A DNA stretch of 64,000 bases from CAZSSM01 sp964609385 (GCA_964609385.1 CAZSSM010000023.1:1-64000); one strand, 5' to 3'. Positions 53,701-63,138 are shown, counted from the first letter of the stretch. The notes: generated by a model from the letters alone, not told the origin. Numbers and translations: made by a program.

Positions 53701-55439
53701 AGCGAGTCGAGCAGGAATCTCAAACGCCCGGCCCGAACCTCTACCTCGTCTTGGCCGCCCTGGAAGCGATGCCCGAGGCCGAGGCGCCCGATCCCGACCG
53801 GATCGATCGGGCACGATCGGTTATCGAGGACGGTCTGGCGGTCCACGGAGCCCAGATCGATCTGGTCGAAGCCCGGTTCCGACTCACTCAGATGGCCGTT
53901 GACATCGACTCGGCGATCGCCGAACTGATCGAGGCCTCGAGGACTACCAATGAGCCGGAGCTCCGCCAACGTCTGGCCACCAAGCTGATGGCCCTCGGTC
54001 GCTTCGACGAGGCCCAGCCGTATCTGGAAGACTGGATCGAAGCGGAGCCCGATCAGGCTACGCCCATCGTTCTCTCGATCCAATGCCTGGCCGGACAGGC
54101 GATCCGAGCGGCCCAGCAGGGTCGTGAGGCCGATCGTCGACGGCTCGAGGACCAGGTCGCTCGCCGGATCGAGGCGGAACGCGAGCGGTTCCCCGACGAA
54201 CCGCGATTGCTCCAAGCGGCCTGCGAGTTGGAGGCCCGCCGCGGCGATCTGACCCGGGCGCTCGATCTGACACGCCAGATCGACCAACTCCGTCCCCATT
54301 CGGAACTCGGTCCGGTGCTCCGCGCCCAGCTCTACCTCGGGCGCGGCCAGATCGACTCGGCCCATCAGGCCTATCGCGAGGCGGTCCGACGCCAGCCTGG
54401 TCGAATCGACCTCCGGGTCGCCCTGAGCCGTACAGCGCTTCGGGCCGGGCAAACCGACGAGGCCCTGCTCGAAGTCGAACGCGTTCTTCAACGCCAACCC
54501 GAGCGACCCGATGCGGTCCTCTTGGCCGCCGAGATCCTCTCCGAGATGCCCGGTCGGACCGATCGGGAGACCAAGCAACGCCGACAACGGGCCGTCGAAC
54601 TACTCGGAGCGGCCATCGAACGCGATCCGGAGTTCGGTCCAGCCTACCGCCAATGGGCCCGGATCGCCGAACCAGCCGAGGCGGTGGCGGTGTTGGAGCG
54701 GGCTTTGGCCACCAATCCCGAGGACGTCGAGGCCCTCTCGATGCTCATCGAGACCTTGGCACGCGATGACGAGCGATTGGACCGGGCCGACCAGATCGCC
54801 GAGGAGTGGACCGACTCCGACGATACCGGCCAACGGAACCTGGCCGTCGGCGTCGGCTTCTACCGAGCCGGTCGGCTTCAACGGGCTCTGCCCTTCACCC
54901 GCTATGCCGCCGAGGTCCGCGACTCGGCGCGGGTTGCCTTGAACTACGGCGACCTCCTACTAGCCCTTGCCGAACAGACCCACGACCGCCCCGACATGTC
55001 TGAGAGGTATCTCCGCGAGGCCGTCACTCAGTACGACCGCGTCCTCCGGCAGCAGGCCACTTCCGTCGAGGCGATCAACAACAAGGCCTGGATCCTCCAT
55101 CACCACTTCGACGAGCACCGCGAGGCGAAGGACTTGATCGGAGACCTGATCGCTCGGGTCGACCAGGAGACGCTGCCACCCGAGGTTTTCGACACCCAGG
55201 GCTCGATCTTCGAGGCCCTCGGCCAAACCGCCCAGGCCGAACAGGCCTATCGTCAAGGATTGATCAGGGATCCCGAACACCCGGTCCTGAACTTCCACCT
55301 CGGACGCGTCATCGCCGCGGACCCGAAACGGGTCAACACTGCTGGCCGCTTCCTGCAGGAAGCCCAACGCGGTGAGGATCGACTCACACCGCAGATGATC
55401 GACGAACTCGATCGGCTCCGCCAGCGGATCGAGCGCTGA
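50775..55439 (+). CDS. Giant membrane-anchored TPR protein
   Basis: A 1554-residue protein. One N-terminal membrane helix (LLILSGVFAVIALLGVTAMAWTLW, residues 8-31) is followed by TPR-like helical repeats over nearly the whole length, e.g. GRFEEAHIYTQKAEQIAPDD at the start and GQTAQAEQAYRQGLIRDPEHP near the end. Composition is rich in Ala, Glu, Gln, Arg and Asp. ATG 50775 has GGGGGAG upstream; the frame is open from 50613 but the extra residues are Pro/Arg-rich. The protein faces the periplasm or cytoplasm as a scaffold; partners are unknown. A strong intrinsic terminator follows. Confidence 0.87.
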   Translation: MTVRWKPLLILSGVFAVIALLGVTAMAWTLWPQNDPAALLEQAHQEIAQGRFEEAHIYTQKAEQIAPDDPRIDLAQADLYAAWADQPGQDPAQRRSLRTRERAALTLAARGDKRQIDARTRLLVEALDRGALAEAQAWAQELLGLDPGQTDAHFASAAFELIQLQPARETLRSHAEVLQEREPQRPRTAWVLAELDRISQRTEQRAERIAAFVEKRPEDYPDPTDRLGLFQLQTAHLVDDGLEQADSHLLEPVLAQAEALMVLEDGPADPERIRSVADQLETVQDRLQASGHDALVEAVETMLEETFDEVFTLSAELAEALDIPLQFDLHVGYATHLLARQRHGDCADFVQKTLEHPDAEQPDAREATRRLRELAIRAVLAQQDDPERFDRVQPWIDRLVESSNPIDQALGHLFHGVIALERSGHVQGSGSAMTGADRTKDHATRSSEQARLRGEAREHLRKAAQGLPELSTAQALYGIALILNDEQDLGREYLLRAGDGPGLEPRYQIWVAWSFLRAGYPEEAEAVVRNLRVAAQRDPALAPLLPTLDILQGEIYQARPTSEDRQLALASYQRAIEAGYQITPTLEVRRAQLEIAQGNEIDGIRRLIALRKQVGPRPDIDYLATVTYDRVGQTEQARDTLEQARRRFPDDQSLVQLEASFLIRDDQVQDADTLLAEFLEDKPEAVDVALMRAGLLAEQFDDLEGAEEVLLEIAGRTNNSAPQVRLAGLQIAREAFDEAAETIAEIRERWDDPAVADLLEAQRAIQQGRNQPALGHLETALQKDPSNKVAQYYRAVLQRQMGVTDQAEATLQGLAQSNTIKDLDPGLSLKQAAEISLAQIALDRGEPDEAVVRLQQVLDGTLNPERTKPIRWRLVSALERAGRWDQARAEIDRILEAVDAQTSPDPSTEADGPIDDYVRAASFYRQHGQTDEALQLLEQALAVEPTDEAAAVTRATLLADQGQLDQARAGLRQTLERVEQESQTPGPNLYLVLAALEAMPEAEAPDPDRIDRARSVIEDGLAVHGAQIDLVEARFRLTQMAVDIDSAIAELIEASRTTNEPELRQRLATKLMALGRFDEAQPYLEDWIEAEPDQATPIVLSIQCLAGQAIRAAQQGREADRRRLEDQVARRIEAERERFPDEPRLLQAACELEARRGDLTRALDLTRQIDQLRPHSELGPVLRAQLYLGRGQIDSAHQAYREAVRRQPGRIDLRVALSRTALRAGQTDEALLEVERVLQRQPERPDAVLLAAEILSEMPGRTDRETKQRRQRAVELLGAAIERDPEFGPAYRQWARIAEPAEAVAVLERALATNPEDVEALSMLIETLARDDERLDRADQIAEEWTDSDDTGQRNLAVGVGFYRAGRLQRALPFTRYAAEVRDSARVALNYGDLLLALAEQTHDRPDMSERYLREAVTQYDRVLRQQATSVEAINNKAWILHHHFDEHREAKDLIGDLIARVDQETLPPEVFDTQGSIFEALGQTAQAEQAYRQGLIRDPEHPVLNFHLGRVIAADPKRVNTAGRFLQEAQRGEDRLTPQMIDELDRLRQRIER

Positions 55440-55483
55440 GGGCGAGGACGGTAATCGACAACCTGTTCCTCATTCGTTTGCTT

Positions 55484-55531
55484 GAAGATCCCTCCTCGAC
55501 GGATACGTTCGTTGAGGAGGGATCTTCTTTT
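55484..55531 (+). terminator. Intrinsic terminator of the TPR gene
   Basis: GAAGATCCCTCCTC (55484-55497) pairs perfectly with GAGGAGGGATCTTC (55514-55527). The stem can extend inward by three more pairs to a 10-base loop. TTTT follows at 55528-55531. Confidence 0.9.
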
Positions 55532-55759
55532 CGTTCGATTCGGCCGATGGCGGATCACCAGGTGATATCGAGCCTCAGGGATTCCGACAGGCTCGCTCAC
55601 GCCCGATCGGGTCGACCGTGCCCCGTTGGGTCTGCTACGCTGGCCTGAGCGGATGATTGGTCGACCAACCCCTGTACCTGGTCTTGCCTTCGTGGCGTTC
55701 CTGTCCGATCATCTGGTCCCCCACCGCCGTTTCACAATCGAAGATGAGGTTCAGATCTC

Positions 55760-56413
55760 ATGTCATCGTTGACTTGGATTGGTGTCGCGTTGCTCCTCCT
55801 GCTCAGCCTGACCGGTCTGACCCTGTTGGTGCCGACCGCCTCGACCGGCTCGTCAATGCAGGGCAGCGGCTCGAACCCGGTCGTGGTGATCGAGACCAGC
55901 ATGGGGATGATCACCTTGGAACTGTTCGCCGACAAGTCGCCAGTGACGGTCGAGAATTTTCTGAAGTACGTGGACAAGACCTACTACGACAACCTGATCT
56001 TCCATCGAGTCATCGCTGCGCGGGACGGACGTCCCGCGTTCATGATCCAAGGGGGTGGGTTTGCTGCTGGAATGATCGAACAGCGTGGCGGCTTGCTCGG
56101 CCCGATCCGCAACGAGAGCGGCAACGGTGTCTCCAACCGTCGCGGAACGGTCGCCATGGCGCGGACCTCGGACCCCAACTCAGCGCAGGCTCAGTTCTTC
56201 ATCAACCTCTCGGACAACACCTTCCTGGATGGTCAGGGTGGCCAGCCCGGCTACGCCGTCTTCGGTCAGGTCACCGAGGGCATGGATGTGGTCGATGCGA
56301 TCTCCAAGGTCGAGGTGACGACCAAACGCGACCAACGTGGAACGCCTCATGACGACGTCCCCGTCGAGCCGGTCATTATCAAGTCGATTCGCCGTAAGCC
56401 CGCCGAAGCCTGA
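55760..56413 (+). CDS. Cyclophilin-type peptidyl-prolyl isomerase
   Basis: A 217-residue protein with an N-terminal membrane or signal segment (WIGVALLLLLSLTGLTLLV). A cyclophilin domain follows from residue 40: MGMITLELFADKSPVTVENFL, FHRVI with the catalytic Arg, FMIQGGG, SAQAQFFINL and FGQVTEGMDVVDAI. It accelerates proline isomerisation during protein folding, here probably in the periplasm or tethered to the membrane. An insertion between FHRVI and FMIQGGG (AARDGRPA) is present. Length is normal for exported prokaryotic cyclophilins. Confidence 0.95.
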   Translation: MSSLTWIGVALLLLLSLTGLTLLVPTASTGSSMQGSGSNPVVVIETSMGMITLELFADKSPVTVENFLKYVDKTYYDNLIFHRVIAARDGRPAFMIQGGGFAAGMIEQRGGLLGPIRNESGNGVSNRRGTVAMARTSDPNSAQAQFFINLSDNTFLDGQGGQPGYAVFGQVTEGMDVVDAISKVEVTTKRDQRGTPHDDVPVEPVIIKSIRRKPAEA

Positions 56414-56655
56414 GCGAGCGAAACGGCTGATTCAAGCGACCCGATGCCCAACCGAATCGATGACCTGGGGCTCGGGTCTTCGCTCCCTTGACCTTCGTCA
56501 ACCCCGACTTAGGATATCGGTGCCCAGCTCGTTGACGGTCGACTATCCTGTCCTCAACGACTCGTTCCAATGTCTGAACGCTCTCAGATGGAATAGGGCT
56601 CGGATCGCCTTCCCGATCGGCCCTTAAAGCACCTTCCCTGTTCGAGGACTTGCCC

Positions 56656-56952
56656 GTGACTCATGTCGTGACCGAGCCTTGCGTCGATTGCAAGTACACC
56701 GATTGCGTCGTGGTCTGCCCGGTGGACTGCTTCTATGAAACAGACAAGATGCTTTTAATTCATCCTGACGAATGTATCGACTGCGAAGCTTGCGTCCCGG
56801 AATGTCCCGTCGAGGCGATCTTCTACGAAGACTCTGTGCCCGACGACTGGCGTGATTACATTGAGAAGAACGCCAACGAGGTTGAAGGACTCACGCCCAT
56901 CACGGAGAAGAAGGAACCTCTCAAAGGCTCTGACTGTCGCGGGGAAGCTTGA
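56656..56952 (+). CDS. fdxA: 7Fe ferredoxin (FdxA type)
   Basis: A 98-residue electron carrier with one [3Fe-4S] and one [4Fe-4S] cluster. Ligands are visible: C9, C17 and C50 for the 3Fe cluster and C21, C40, C43 and C46 for the 4Fe cluster, the spacing of Azotobacter-type FdI. The start is GTG at 56656 with GAGG 8 bases upstream, giving MTHVVTEPCVDCK as in homologues. It is transcribed alone and converges on the next gene across a hairpin. Confidence 0.94.
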   Translation: MTHVVTEPCVDCKYTDCVVVCPVDCFYETDKMLLIHPDECIDCEACVPECPVEAIFYEDSVPDDWRDYIEKNANEVEGLTPITEKKEPLKGSDCRGEA

Positions 56953-56984
56953 GCCGAGTAGCCACTTCGAAGCGTACATAACTC

Positions 56985-57016
56985 AAGCCCTGAACTTCAT
57001 CTGAAGAACAGGGCTT
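56985..57016. terminator. Bidirectional terminator hairpin
   Basis: AAGCCCTG (56985-56992) pairs with CAGGGCTT (57009-57016). Inside it CTTC pairs with GAAG around ATCT, the two stems being separated by a symmetric AA/AA bulge. It lies between the converging ferredoxin and DUF1559 genes. Confidence 0.7.
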
Positions 57017-57029
57017 ATCTCGCCTGTGA

Positions 57030-57998
57030 TCAAAACATGTCGTCGGAGATGGTTTCTCCTCCGGATCGTGTCATCATCGAGTTGAGGACCACCCGGTCGA
57101 TCGTTTCTTCGATGAGGCGAACTCCACCGTCACAGAAAGCGAAGTGGACCTGGTTAGGATGCTTGCTTGACCAGTAGGTGTAGGAATTTTGGACGGTCTC
57201 CCCGTCGAAACCGAGCACTGGGATCGGCTGATTGATCTGGCGATTCTCCGCTGTTCTGACGCAGCAACTGGTAGCTAACGGCCACTCACCTAAAAGCGAT
57301 TCGCCTAAGATGACAGTGTTGCTGGAGCCGTCGGTGATCCCGGCATAACGCACCTCCGAGTTGCGGAACATCAGGCCGTTGGTGTAGTTCCAACTATCGA
57401 TATCGTTAGCATCGGGAATGAAGGTCGGATCGTCGGGATTGACGCGCATCCCGGCAGCCATATTGGCGCGGTAGTCGGTCTTGCCCATCGCGAGGATGAG
57501 CCGCTGTTCTTCATCCAACGAATTCAAGGTGGATTGTTCGAGTCCGGCTCGTTGGTTGGACGGACAGACAAATAGGTCCAGGCTTCGGAGAACGGCGGTC
57601 CGATTCTCCTGGTCCAGCGGGGTCAAGGGGAGGCTGGTTTCGAACGAGACCTCGAAGTTAATCTCGTTGTAGAGATTGCCTTGCTCAGCGTAGCGGAAAA
57701 TTTCGGTCAGGCCGTTCCACATCAATGGCGAGGGTGCGTAGTCGACGCAATCGACTAAGGTTCCGTTGCACGTCCAGCCAGACGGGAATCGCTGAAGAGC
57801 TTCCTCATATTGTAAGAGAGCCAAGGTCATCTGTCGGAGGTTGTTCTTGCACTGAGTTCGACGAGCCGCTTCGCGAGCTTGCTGGACCGCCGGCAAGATC
57901 AGAGAAACGAGGACACCGATGATCGCGATGACCACCAGCAGTTCGATCAATGTAAAACCCGAGCGGGTCCGGATCCGTCGTGAGCGATTCCATCCCAT
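57030..57998 (-). CDS. DUF1559 pseudopilin-like protein
   Basis: A 322-residue protein of the planctomycete DUF1559 (SBP_bac_10) family. Its N-terminus has a type IV prepilin-type cleavage and methylation signal (RSGFTLIELLVVIAIIGVLVSLILPAVQQAREAA in outline, residues 12-45), and the C-terminus the usual H-X9-DG segment (CDGGVRLIEE). ATG 57998 is preferred; the frame is open to 58178 but that part is unrelated. Such proteins occur in dozens of copies per genome; the function is not established, with secretion or surface assembly likely. Confidence 0.94.
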   Translation of the reverse strand: MGWNRSRRIRTRSGFTLIELLVVIAIIGVLVSLILPAVQQAREAARRTQCKNNLRQMTLALLQYEEALQRFPSGWTCNGTLVDCVDYAPSPLMWNGLTEIFRYAEQGNLYNEINFEVSFETSLPLTPLDQENRTAVLRSLDLFVCPSNQRAGLEQSTLNSLDEEQRLILAMGKTDYRANMAAGMRVNPDDPTFIPDANDIDSWNYTNGLMFRNSEVRYAGITDGSSNTVILGESLLGEWPLATSCCVRTAENRQINQPIPVLGFDGETVQNSYTYWSSKHPNQVHFAFCDGGVRLIEETIDRVVLNSMMTRSGGETISDDMF

Positions 57999-58246
57999 GA
58001 TTCGACATGTCTCCGAGTTAGTGCTGGGCGCGAAGTGATCCCCATGGAAAAGTCTACGCTCGATCAAACCGGAATGCAATCCGGTCCAGCCAAGAGTGCA
58101 TGCCTGCACAAGTGCCCTCGAGGCTGTGGGGAGCCGAACGGCTTCAGGGAGGGAGATCACATTCGGGCCGATCGCCAACTGCGATCGACCCTGAAAGGGA
58201 ATTATTCACATCCCGATGTCGGATCTTCCTTCGGCGGAGGATCCTT

Positions 58247-58888
58247 CTATTTGGTCAGCTCGACGGACCAGTAGGCGTTGTCTAGGAAGGTTTTCCAGCT
58301 CTCATACTTGCGGTGGGTCAGCTTGAGGTTGAGAGCCGGGCTGGTCTTGGGCTCACGCGGAGTCCGGATCAGCTTCATGTGAGCCTGCTCTGGCGTTCGG
58401 CCGCCCTTACGGACATTGCACTTCAGGCAGGCACAGACAATGTTCTCCCAGGTTGCCTCACCGCCCTGGCTCCGAGGCTGGACGTGATCTAAGCTCAACT
58501 CACTGGTCGGGAACCGGCGCCCACAATATTGGCAGCGGTTGTTGTCGCGGGCGAACAGATTCCGCCGGTTGAACTTGACCTTCTGTTTCGGCAACCGGTC
58601 GTAGGAGAGCAGCCGGATGATCCGCGGCACCTGAATTTCGAAGGAGACAGTTCGGATGAACTCCTCGTCGGGGAAGTCCTGCTTGAACTGAGCACGGAAC
58701 TCGCTGAGTTCCCGCCAACTCTGGAAGTCGTAGGCGGTGTAGGCCCCTTCATCCAAGGTGATGACCTCGGCCAATCCCTTGAAGAGCAAACAGAAGGCAC
58801 GGCGGACGCTGATCACATGGACGGCCATGTAGAGTTTGTTGAGCGTCAGGACGCTGCCGTCGAGCGAGGTGCTGGCGCCGGGACTCAT
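58247..58888 (-). CDS. HNH endonuclease family protein
   Basis: A 213-residue protein. The C-terminal half carries an HNH nuclease domain: CQYCGRRF at 119-126, LSLDHVQPRSQGG at 131-143 with the DH pair, WENIVCACLKCN at 148-158; two CxxC pairs bind a structural zinc. The N-terminal 100 residues are conserved in this subgroup (VLTLNKLYMAVHVISVRRA) and precede it in many actinobacterial and planctomycete genomes. ATG 58888 is used; the substrate is unknown and no restriction-modification partner lies nearby. Confidence 0.9.
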   Translation of the reverse strand: MSPGASTSLDGSVLTLNKLYMAVHVISVRRAFCLLFKGLAEVITLDEGAYTAYDFQSWRELSEFRAQFKQDFPDEEFIRTVSFEIQVPRIIRLLSYDRLPKQKVKFNRRNLFARDNNRCQYCGRRFPTSELSLDHVQPRSQGGEATWENIVCACLKCNVRKGGRTPEQAHMKLIRTPREPKTSPALNLKLTHRKYESWKTFLDNAYWSVELTK

Positions 58889-59232
58889 GGTGGGCAAGAC
58901 TCCCTAGACTGAGATGCGGTCAGCGGAAGCGGACAAGCCAATGAATTGAGTGAGCGAGGTCACGGGATTGAGGTTTGTGAACTGGGAAAACGCATGTCCC
59001 GTCGAGTTGGGATCGGCTCGGCAGAGCATCTCCCACCCACTGAACGGTCACGAGGCTGCCCCGGAAAGTTCACCGGTCCCGTGTCCCCATCGTGGAGATC
59101 GGATTGGTCCACGCGAGGAATCGCGTCGGTGGGTTTGGGGAGAGAGGGCTTCGCGGGGCGGGCCTTCGCTCGGATGAAGCCGATGGGGTTGACGACCCCC
59201 GGCCGCATCCACGGGGGTCGTCTCGGCTCACA
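58889..59232. other. Intergenic region, no supported gene
   Basis: About 340 bases upstream of the HNH gene and downstream of the LeuB-type gene. No hairpin with U-tract and no frame of interest were seen. Confidence 0.5.
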
Positions 59233-60426
59233 TCACGGAGTCTCCTGAGTCGTTGTCGGCGTCGATTGTGACACCGACTGGGGTCGAATGCCTGGCCGAT
59301 TGGGCGTTGGGCCCTCGACAATAGCTAATGCTTCACGAACAGCCGTGCCGACCTGTTCGGTTGTCGCCGTGCCACCCAGATCGGCTGTCCGTCGACTAGG
59401 GTCACGAAGCACCGAAGCCACGGCTCCCCGGAGAACCTCAGCCGCTGGCTCGTGCCCCAGGTGATCGAGCATCAGGCCGATCGAGAGGATCGCGGCGATT
59501 GGATTGGCCTTACCTTGGCCAGCGATATCGGGCGCCGAGCCATGGACCGGCTCGAACATACTGGGCCAGTTTCGCTCAGGGTTCAGGTTCCCTGAGGCTG
59601 CAACGCCCATGCCTCCTTGAAGCACCGCACCCAAGTCGGTCAGGATATCCCCGAACATGTTGGTCGTCGCAATGACGTCGAACCGCTCGGGCGTGCGAAC
59701 CAAGTGCATGCAAGCCGCATCAACGTGCTGATACTCCAACTCGATCTCTGGGTATTCCGCCGCGATGACATCGCGGGTCCGGATCCAGAGGTCGCCTGAG
59801 TAGGTCAGGACGTTTGTCTTAGCGACCAGAGTCAACCGACCCCGCAACCCGTTGCCACGAGCCGACTGGGAAAGGCCATGGAAGACCCGGTCGCGAGCTC
59901 GGCTCCGAGCTGTCTCAAAAGCGAAGCGAAGACAACGCTCAACCCCGGCCCTCGTGTGTAGCGACGTCTGTGTGGCCACCTCTTCGGCCGTCCCGAGACG
60001 ACTGACCCCGCCCATCCCGACGTACAGATCCTCGTTATTCTCGCGGACCACGACCAGATCGACGGTCTCGACTGTTGCTGTGCTTAACGGAGTCGGAACG
60101 CCCTCGTACAACTTCACGGGACGCAGATTGATGTACTGTTGAAACCCGAACCGGAGTTCTAGGAGCAAGCCACGCTCCAAAATGCCCGGGGCGACGTCGG
60201 GATGACCTACCGCTCCCAGCAAGAACGCATCACAGGTGGCCAGATCCTCACGCACGGACTGGGGAAGCGCTACGCCGTGTGAGATGTAAAACGATCCGCC
60301 CAGCGGGTACGAGACTACTTCCAGATCTAGATTGTGCGAAGAGTTCAGGTCACCCAGGACCGCCAGCGCCTCCCGAATCACTTCGGGACCGACACCATCG
60401 CCCGGGATTACGCCGATCTTCGCCAC
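59233..60426 (-). CDS. leuB: 3-isopropylmalate dehydrogenase-type enzyme
   Basis: A 397-residue NAD-dependent beta-decarboxylating dehydrogenase. It oxidises 3-isopropylmalate in leucine synthesis, although tartrate or isocitrate use cannot be excluded. Motifs: IPGDGVGPEV at the N-terminus, YINLRPVKLYEGV, VVRENNEDLYVG, the KTNV lysine and FGDILTDLGAVLQGG, then EPVHGSAPDIAGQGKANP. It is about 35 residues longer than typical LeuB because of a Thr/Pro-rich C-terminal tail. No leuC or leuD is adjacent. Confidence 0.85.
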   Translation of the reverse strand: MAKIGVIPGDGVGPEVIREALAVLGDLNSSHNLDLEVVSYPLGGSFYISHGVALPQSVREDLATCDAFLLGAVGHPDVAPGILERGLLLELRFGFQQYINLRPVKLYEGVPTPLSTATVETVDLVVVRENNEDLYVGMGGVSRLGTAEEVATQTSLHTRAGVERCLRFAFETARSRARDRVFHGLSQSARGNGLRGRLTLVAKTNVLTYSGDLWIRTRDVIAAEYPEIELEYQHVDAACMHLVRTPERFDVIATTNMFGDILTDLGAVLQGGMGVAASGNLNPERNWPSMFEPVHGSAPDIAGQGKANPIAAILSIGLMLDHLGHEPAAEVLRGAVASVLRDPSRRTADLGGTATTEQVGTAVREALAIVEGPTPNRPGIRPQSVSQSTPTTTQETP

Positions 60427-61160
60427 ACCTAACTCCTGGCACGGAGGACTAATCTCGAGAGGGTTGCTTTTTAGCGTTGCGAGGCTGAAAGGTAGCGAGC
60501 CAGTCTATCTACACGTTGCTCAAAAGCAGTCTAGCAGCCACATCGAACGAGAACAAGCAACGCTTGAACCAGACAGTTCCGCATCGCCGTCACATCTGTT
60601 GCCGTGGCTCCGTAGTATGAAATGACGCGTTCGCGTCTCCTTAGCCGATCCTTTACGATCTCGAACAGTTCGTTCGCGTCTCGGCTCGTTGACATTCGAG
60701 CGGTTGGTCCTCAGACTACCACGTCCAGAGCCAGGATCGGTCGATGTGTGGATTGACCGATGTCGTTGGTCGATCTGTTGCGTACGTTGAGGAACATCGA
60801 CCATGACACGCCGATCCGCCTCATCGTCTCAATCGATCTCGGGGGCCTATCCTTTGCGATCGTGATCATTGCCTGAATGCATCGGCTAGGGACCGTGATC
60901 GCCTAGATTTGAGAACGATGGCGAAAACGTGACTTGACGGCTAACGCGATTGGTTCGGCATGCCAGGTAGCCGATCGATTGCGACTGGGGGGCGTCAAGA
61001 GAATTGGGCTACCCACGCCCAGCCGCAAGATACCGTGGTCCAGGTCGTTGAATCCGGTCATTGCCAATCCGGAAGGTCCTGAGGCGGCATGGGGATTCGG
61101 CATTCCTCCGTTAAAGAACCCATTTTCCGTGCCGCCCATTTGTTCAGGAGAGTCGGGGAT
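60427..61160. other. Intergenic region between divergent genes
   Basis: About 730 bases with no supported gene. Open frames on either strand are short and unlike known proteins. The promoters of the LeuB-type gene and the protein kinase must lie here; I could not place them with confidence. Confidence 0.5.
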
Positions 61161-62609
61161 ATGACCACCTCATCAACGGGGCTTACACCACAGGACCAAC
61201 CGCGCACCACAACCGCTCCCACCACGGCATCGGCAGGAGTGACGGGGGGGGCGCCGGCCACTGGAAAGCCCGACTCCCCTGACTCCCGTTCGACCGGATC
61301 AAAGACCACCGTCTCGACGACCCAATCACGTCCTGCCGGGGCGTCGCCAGCCAACATTTCCTCAGAGCGCCTCGACAAGTCGATCATCCGGCGCGGGCTG
61401 GCCACCGAAACAGAGATCATGCAAAGCAAGCTTCAATTCATCGAGAAGATGAAGCGAGAGAAGACGAAGCCCGAACTGAAGACCTATCTGGACCACCTGG
61501 TTGCCAGCGGCGTGTTGACCAGGCGACAGGCCGATCGGGTCATCCAGGACATCGTCGATCGGACCCCGTTAACGATCCCCGGCTACGAGTTGAAGGAGGA
61601 GCTGGGCAAGGGTTCCATGGGGATGGTCTACAAGGCGCGTCAGACCAGCGTCGACCGGATCGTCGCAGTCAAAGTGCTGCTGGAGAAACTGGCTGGCAAT
61701 AAAGAGTTTACCGACCGGTTTGAACGCGAGGCGAAGATTGCTGCCAAACTCTCGCACTCCAACATTGTTGGGGTCATCGATGCTGGCGTCGCCGCGCAGC
61801 GTCACTATTTTGTGATGGAGTACGTCGAGGGCCGGACCGTCAAGGACGAGCAGGACCAAGGCAAGATCTTCGACGAGGCTGATGCGTTGCCGATCATCCG
61901 AGACGTCGCCCGCGCCCTGCAACACGCTCATCAGAAGGGAATGATCCACCGCGACGTCAAACCCGAAAACATTATCCTGACCGCCGACGGTCAGGTGAAA
62001 CTCGCGGACCTCGGACTAGCCCGTCCCACCGACGACCATCAGTGGGCGAACTCCGAGGCCGGTATGGCCATCGGGACACCTTACTACATCAGTCCCGAAC
62101 AAGTCCGTGGTCAGACCGATATTGACGCACGTGCCGACCTCTACAGCCTCGGCGCTACGCTCTACCATATGGTCACTGGTCGGGTCCCATATTCCGGGAC
62201 CACCCCGACGGAAGTCATGAAGAAGCACGTCAATCCCAACATCGAACTCGTGCCCCCCGATCACATCAACGATCAGATCTCGAGCGGGTTGGGAGTGGTC
62301 GTCGAGACGCTGATGGAGCGCGACCGCATCAAGCGATATCAGAACGCCGACGACTTGCTGATCGACCTGGATCACCTGCTTCAGGGCAAGTCGCCGATCA
62401 TCGCCGCCCGCGACACCCACTCTTTAGCCAGCTTGGCTGAGGGTGAAACCAGCGAAGACCACACCGCGCCCCGATCACCTGAATATTACGAACAGCAGAT
62501 CAGCAAACTGACCGCCCAGACCGAGGGACGGCAGAACACACTGGTCATCCTTGCCGTCTTGCTGGGCATCTCAGTCGTGGCCAACCTGCTCTTGCTTCTG
62601 ATCAGTTAA
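61161..62609 (+). CDS. Membrane-anchored Ser/Thr protein kinase
   Basis: A 482-residue Hanks-type kinase. The N-terminal 75 residues are Thr/Ser/Pro-rich and disordered. Residues 75-135 form a helical segment with RRQADRVIQDI. The kinase domain begins at 138: GKGSMGMVYKA P-loop, AVKVL lysine, HRDVKPEN catalytic loop near 262, ADLGLA near 280 in place of DFG, GTPYYISPEQ near 310. A coiled stretch and a single C-terminal membrane helix (VILAVLLGISVVANLLLLLI) end the protein, so it is tail-anchored with the kinase in the cytoplasm. AGGAG lies 10 bases before ATG 61161. Confidence 0.94.
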   Translation: MTTSSTGLTPQDQPRTTTAPTTASAGVTGGAPATGKPDSPDSRSTGSKTTVSTTQSRPAGASPANISSERLDKSIIRRGLATETEIMQSKLQFIEKMKREKTKPELKTYLDHLVASGVLTRRQADRVIQDIVDRTPLTIPGYELKEELGKGSMGMVYKARQTSVDRIVAVKVLLEKLAGNKEFTDRFEREAKIAAKLSHSNIVGVIDAGVAAQRHYFVMEYVEGRTVKDEQDQGKIFDEADALPIIRDVARALQHAHQKGMIHRDVKPENIILTADGQVKLADLGLARPTDDHQWANSEAGMAIGTPYYISPEQVRGQTDIDARADLYSLGATLYHMVTGRVPYSGTTPTEVMKKHVNPNIELVPPDHINDQISSGLGVVVETLMERDRIKRYQNADDLLIDLDHLLQGKSPIIAARDTHSLASLAEGETSEDHTAPRSPEYYEQQISKLTAQTEGRQNTLVILAVLLGISVVANLLLLLIS

Positions 62610-62643
62610 GCGACTTGGCATGGCAGACGAACGGCGAACGACC

Positions 62644-62964
62644 TCAGTTCCGGCTGGCCCCGAATCGATAGGCCGGGAAGGCCCGACGACCTAGCGGATC
62701 TCTCATGTACTGGTCTCGGCATTCTTGGCAGAGATCGAACTGTGCCGACTGATGAGCCGGCGGCAGTGCGGCGTCCCCTTCACGGGCAATCTGCTCAGAG
62801 ATCGCTTCGAGGTGGTCGACATCGAGGTCCGACTCGGTCAGCCCGAGGAACTCTGAGGGGTCCGATCCAACAAAAGACTCGACCCGGACAACGAACCGGG
62901 ATTGGGTCTCTTTGCTCAGGGATTTTCCACACAAATCACAGGTAATCTGGATCACGATCGACAC
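62644..62964 (-). CDS. Small zinc-ribbon protein
   Basis: A 106-residue protein with CDLCGKSL near the N-terminus and CQECRDQY near residue 80, together forming a four-cysteine zinc-binding site. The middle is acidic. A conserved planctomycete protein of unknown function is the likely assignment; no catalytic motif is visible. It converges on the kinase gene with 34 bases between stops. Confidence 0.75.
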   Translation of the reverse strand: MSIVIQITCDLCGKSLSKETQSRFVVRVESFVGSDPSEFLGLTESDLDVDHLEAISEQIAREGDAALPPAHQSAQFDLCQECRDQYMRDPLGRRAFPAYRFGASRN

Positions 62965-63138
62965 GTCCTCGTTCAGGTAGACCAGAAGGTGGGGCGAGTG
63001 CCCTTCCCGTGCGGTCTGGACAGGAGGATTGGGGTCGATATTAACCGACCCGACAGAAATCGACTAGGTCTGACGCTGTTTTTCAGTAACCCAACACATT
63101 CACATGAGCTACATTCGGAGACAGCTAGAATCGTTAGC

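Noticed and set aside
58247..58888. HNH protein considered as a defense nuclease or intron endonuclease
   Set aside because: The full-length form with this N-terminus is a widespread stand-alone chromosomal family, and no restriction, retron or intron partner is adjacent.
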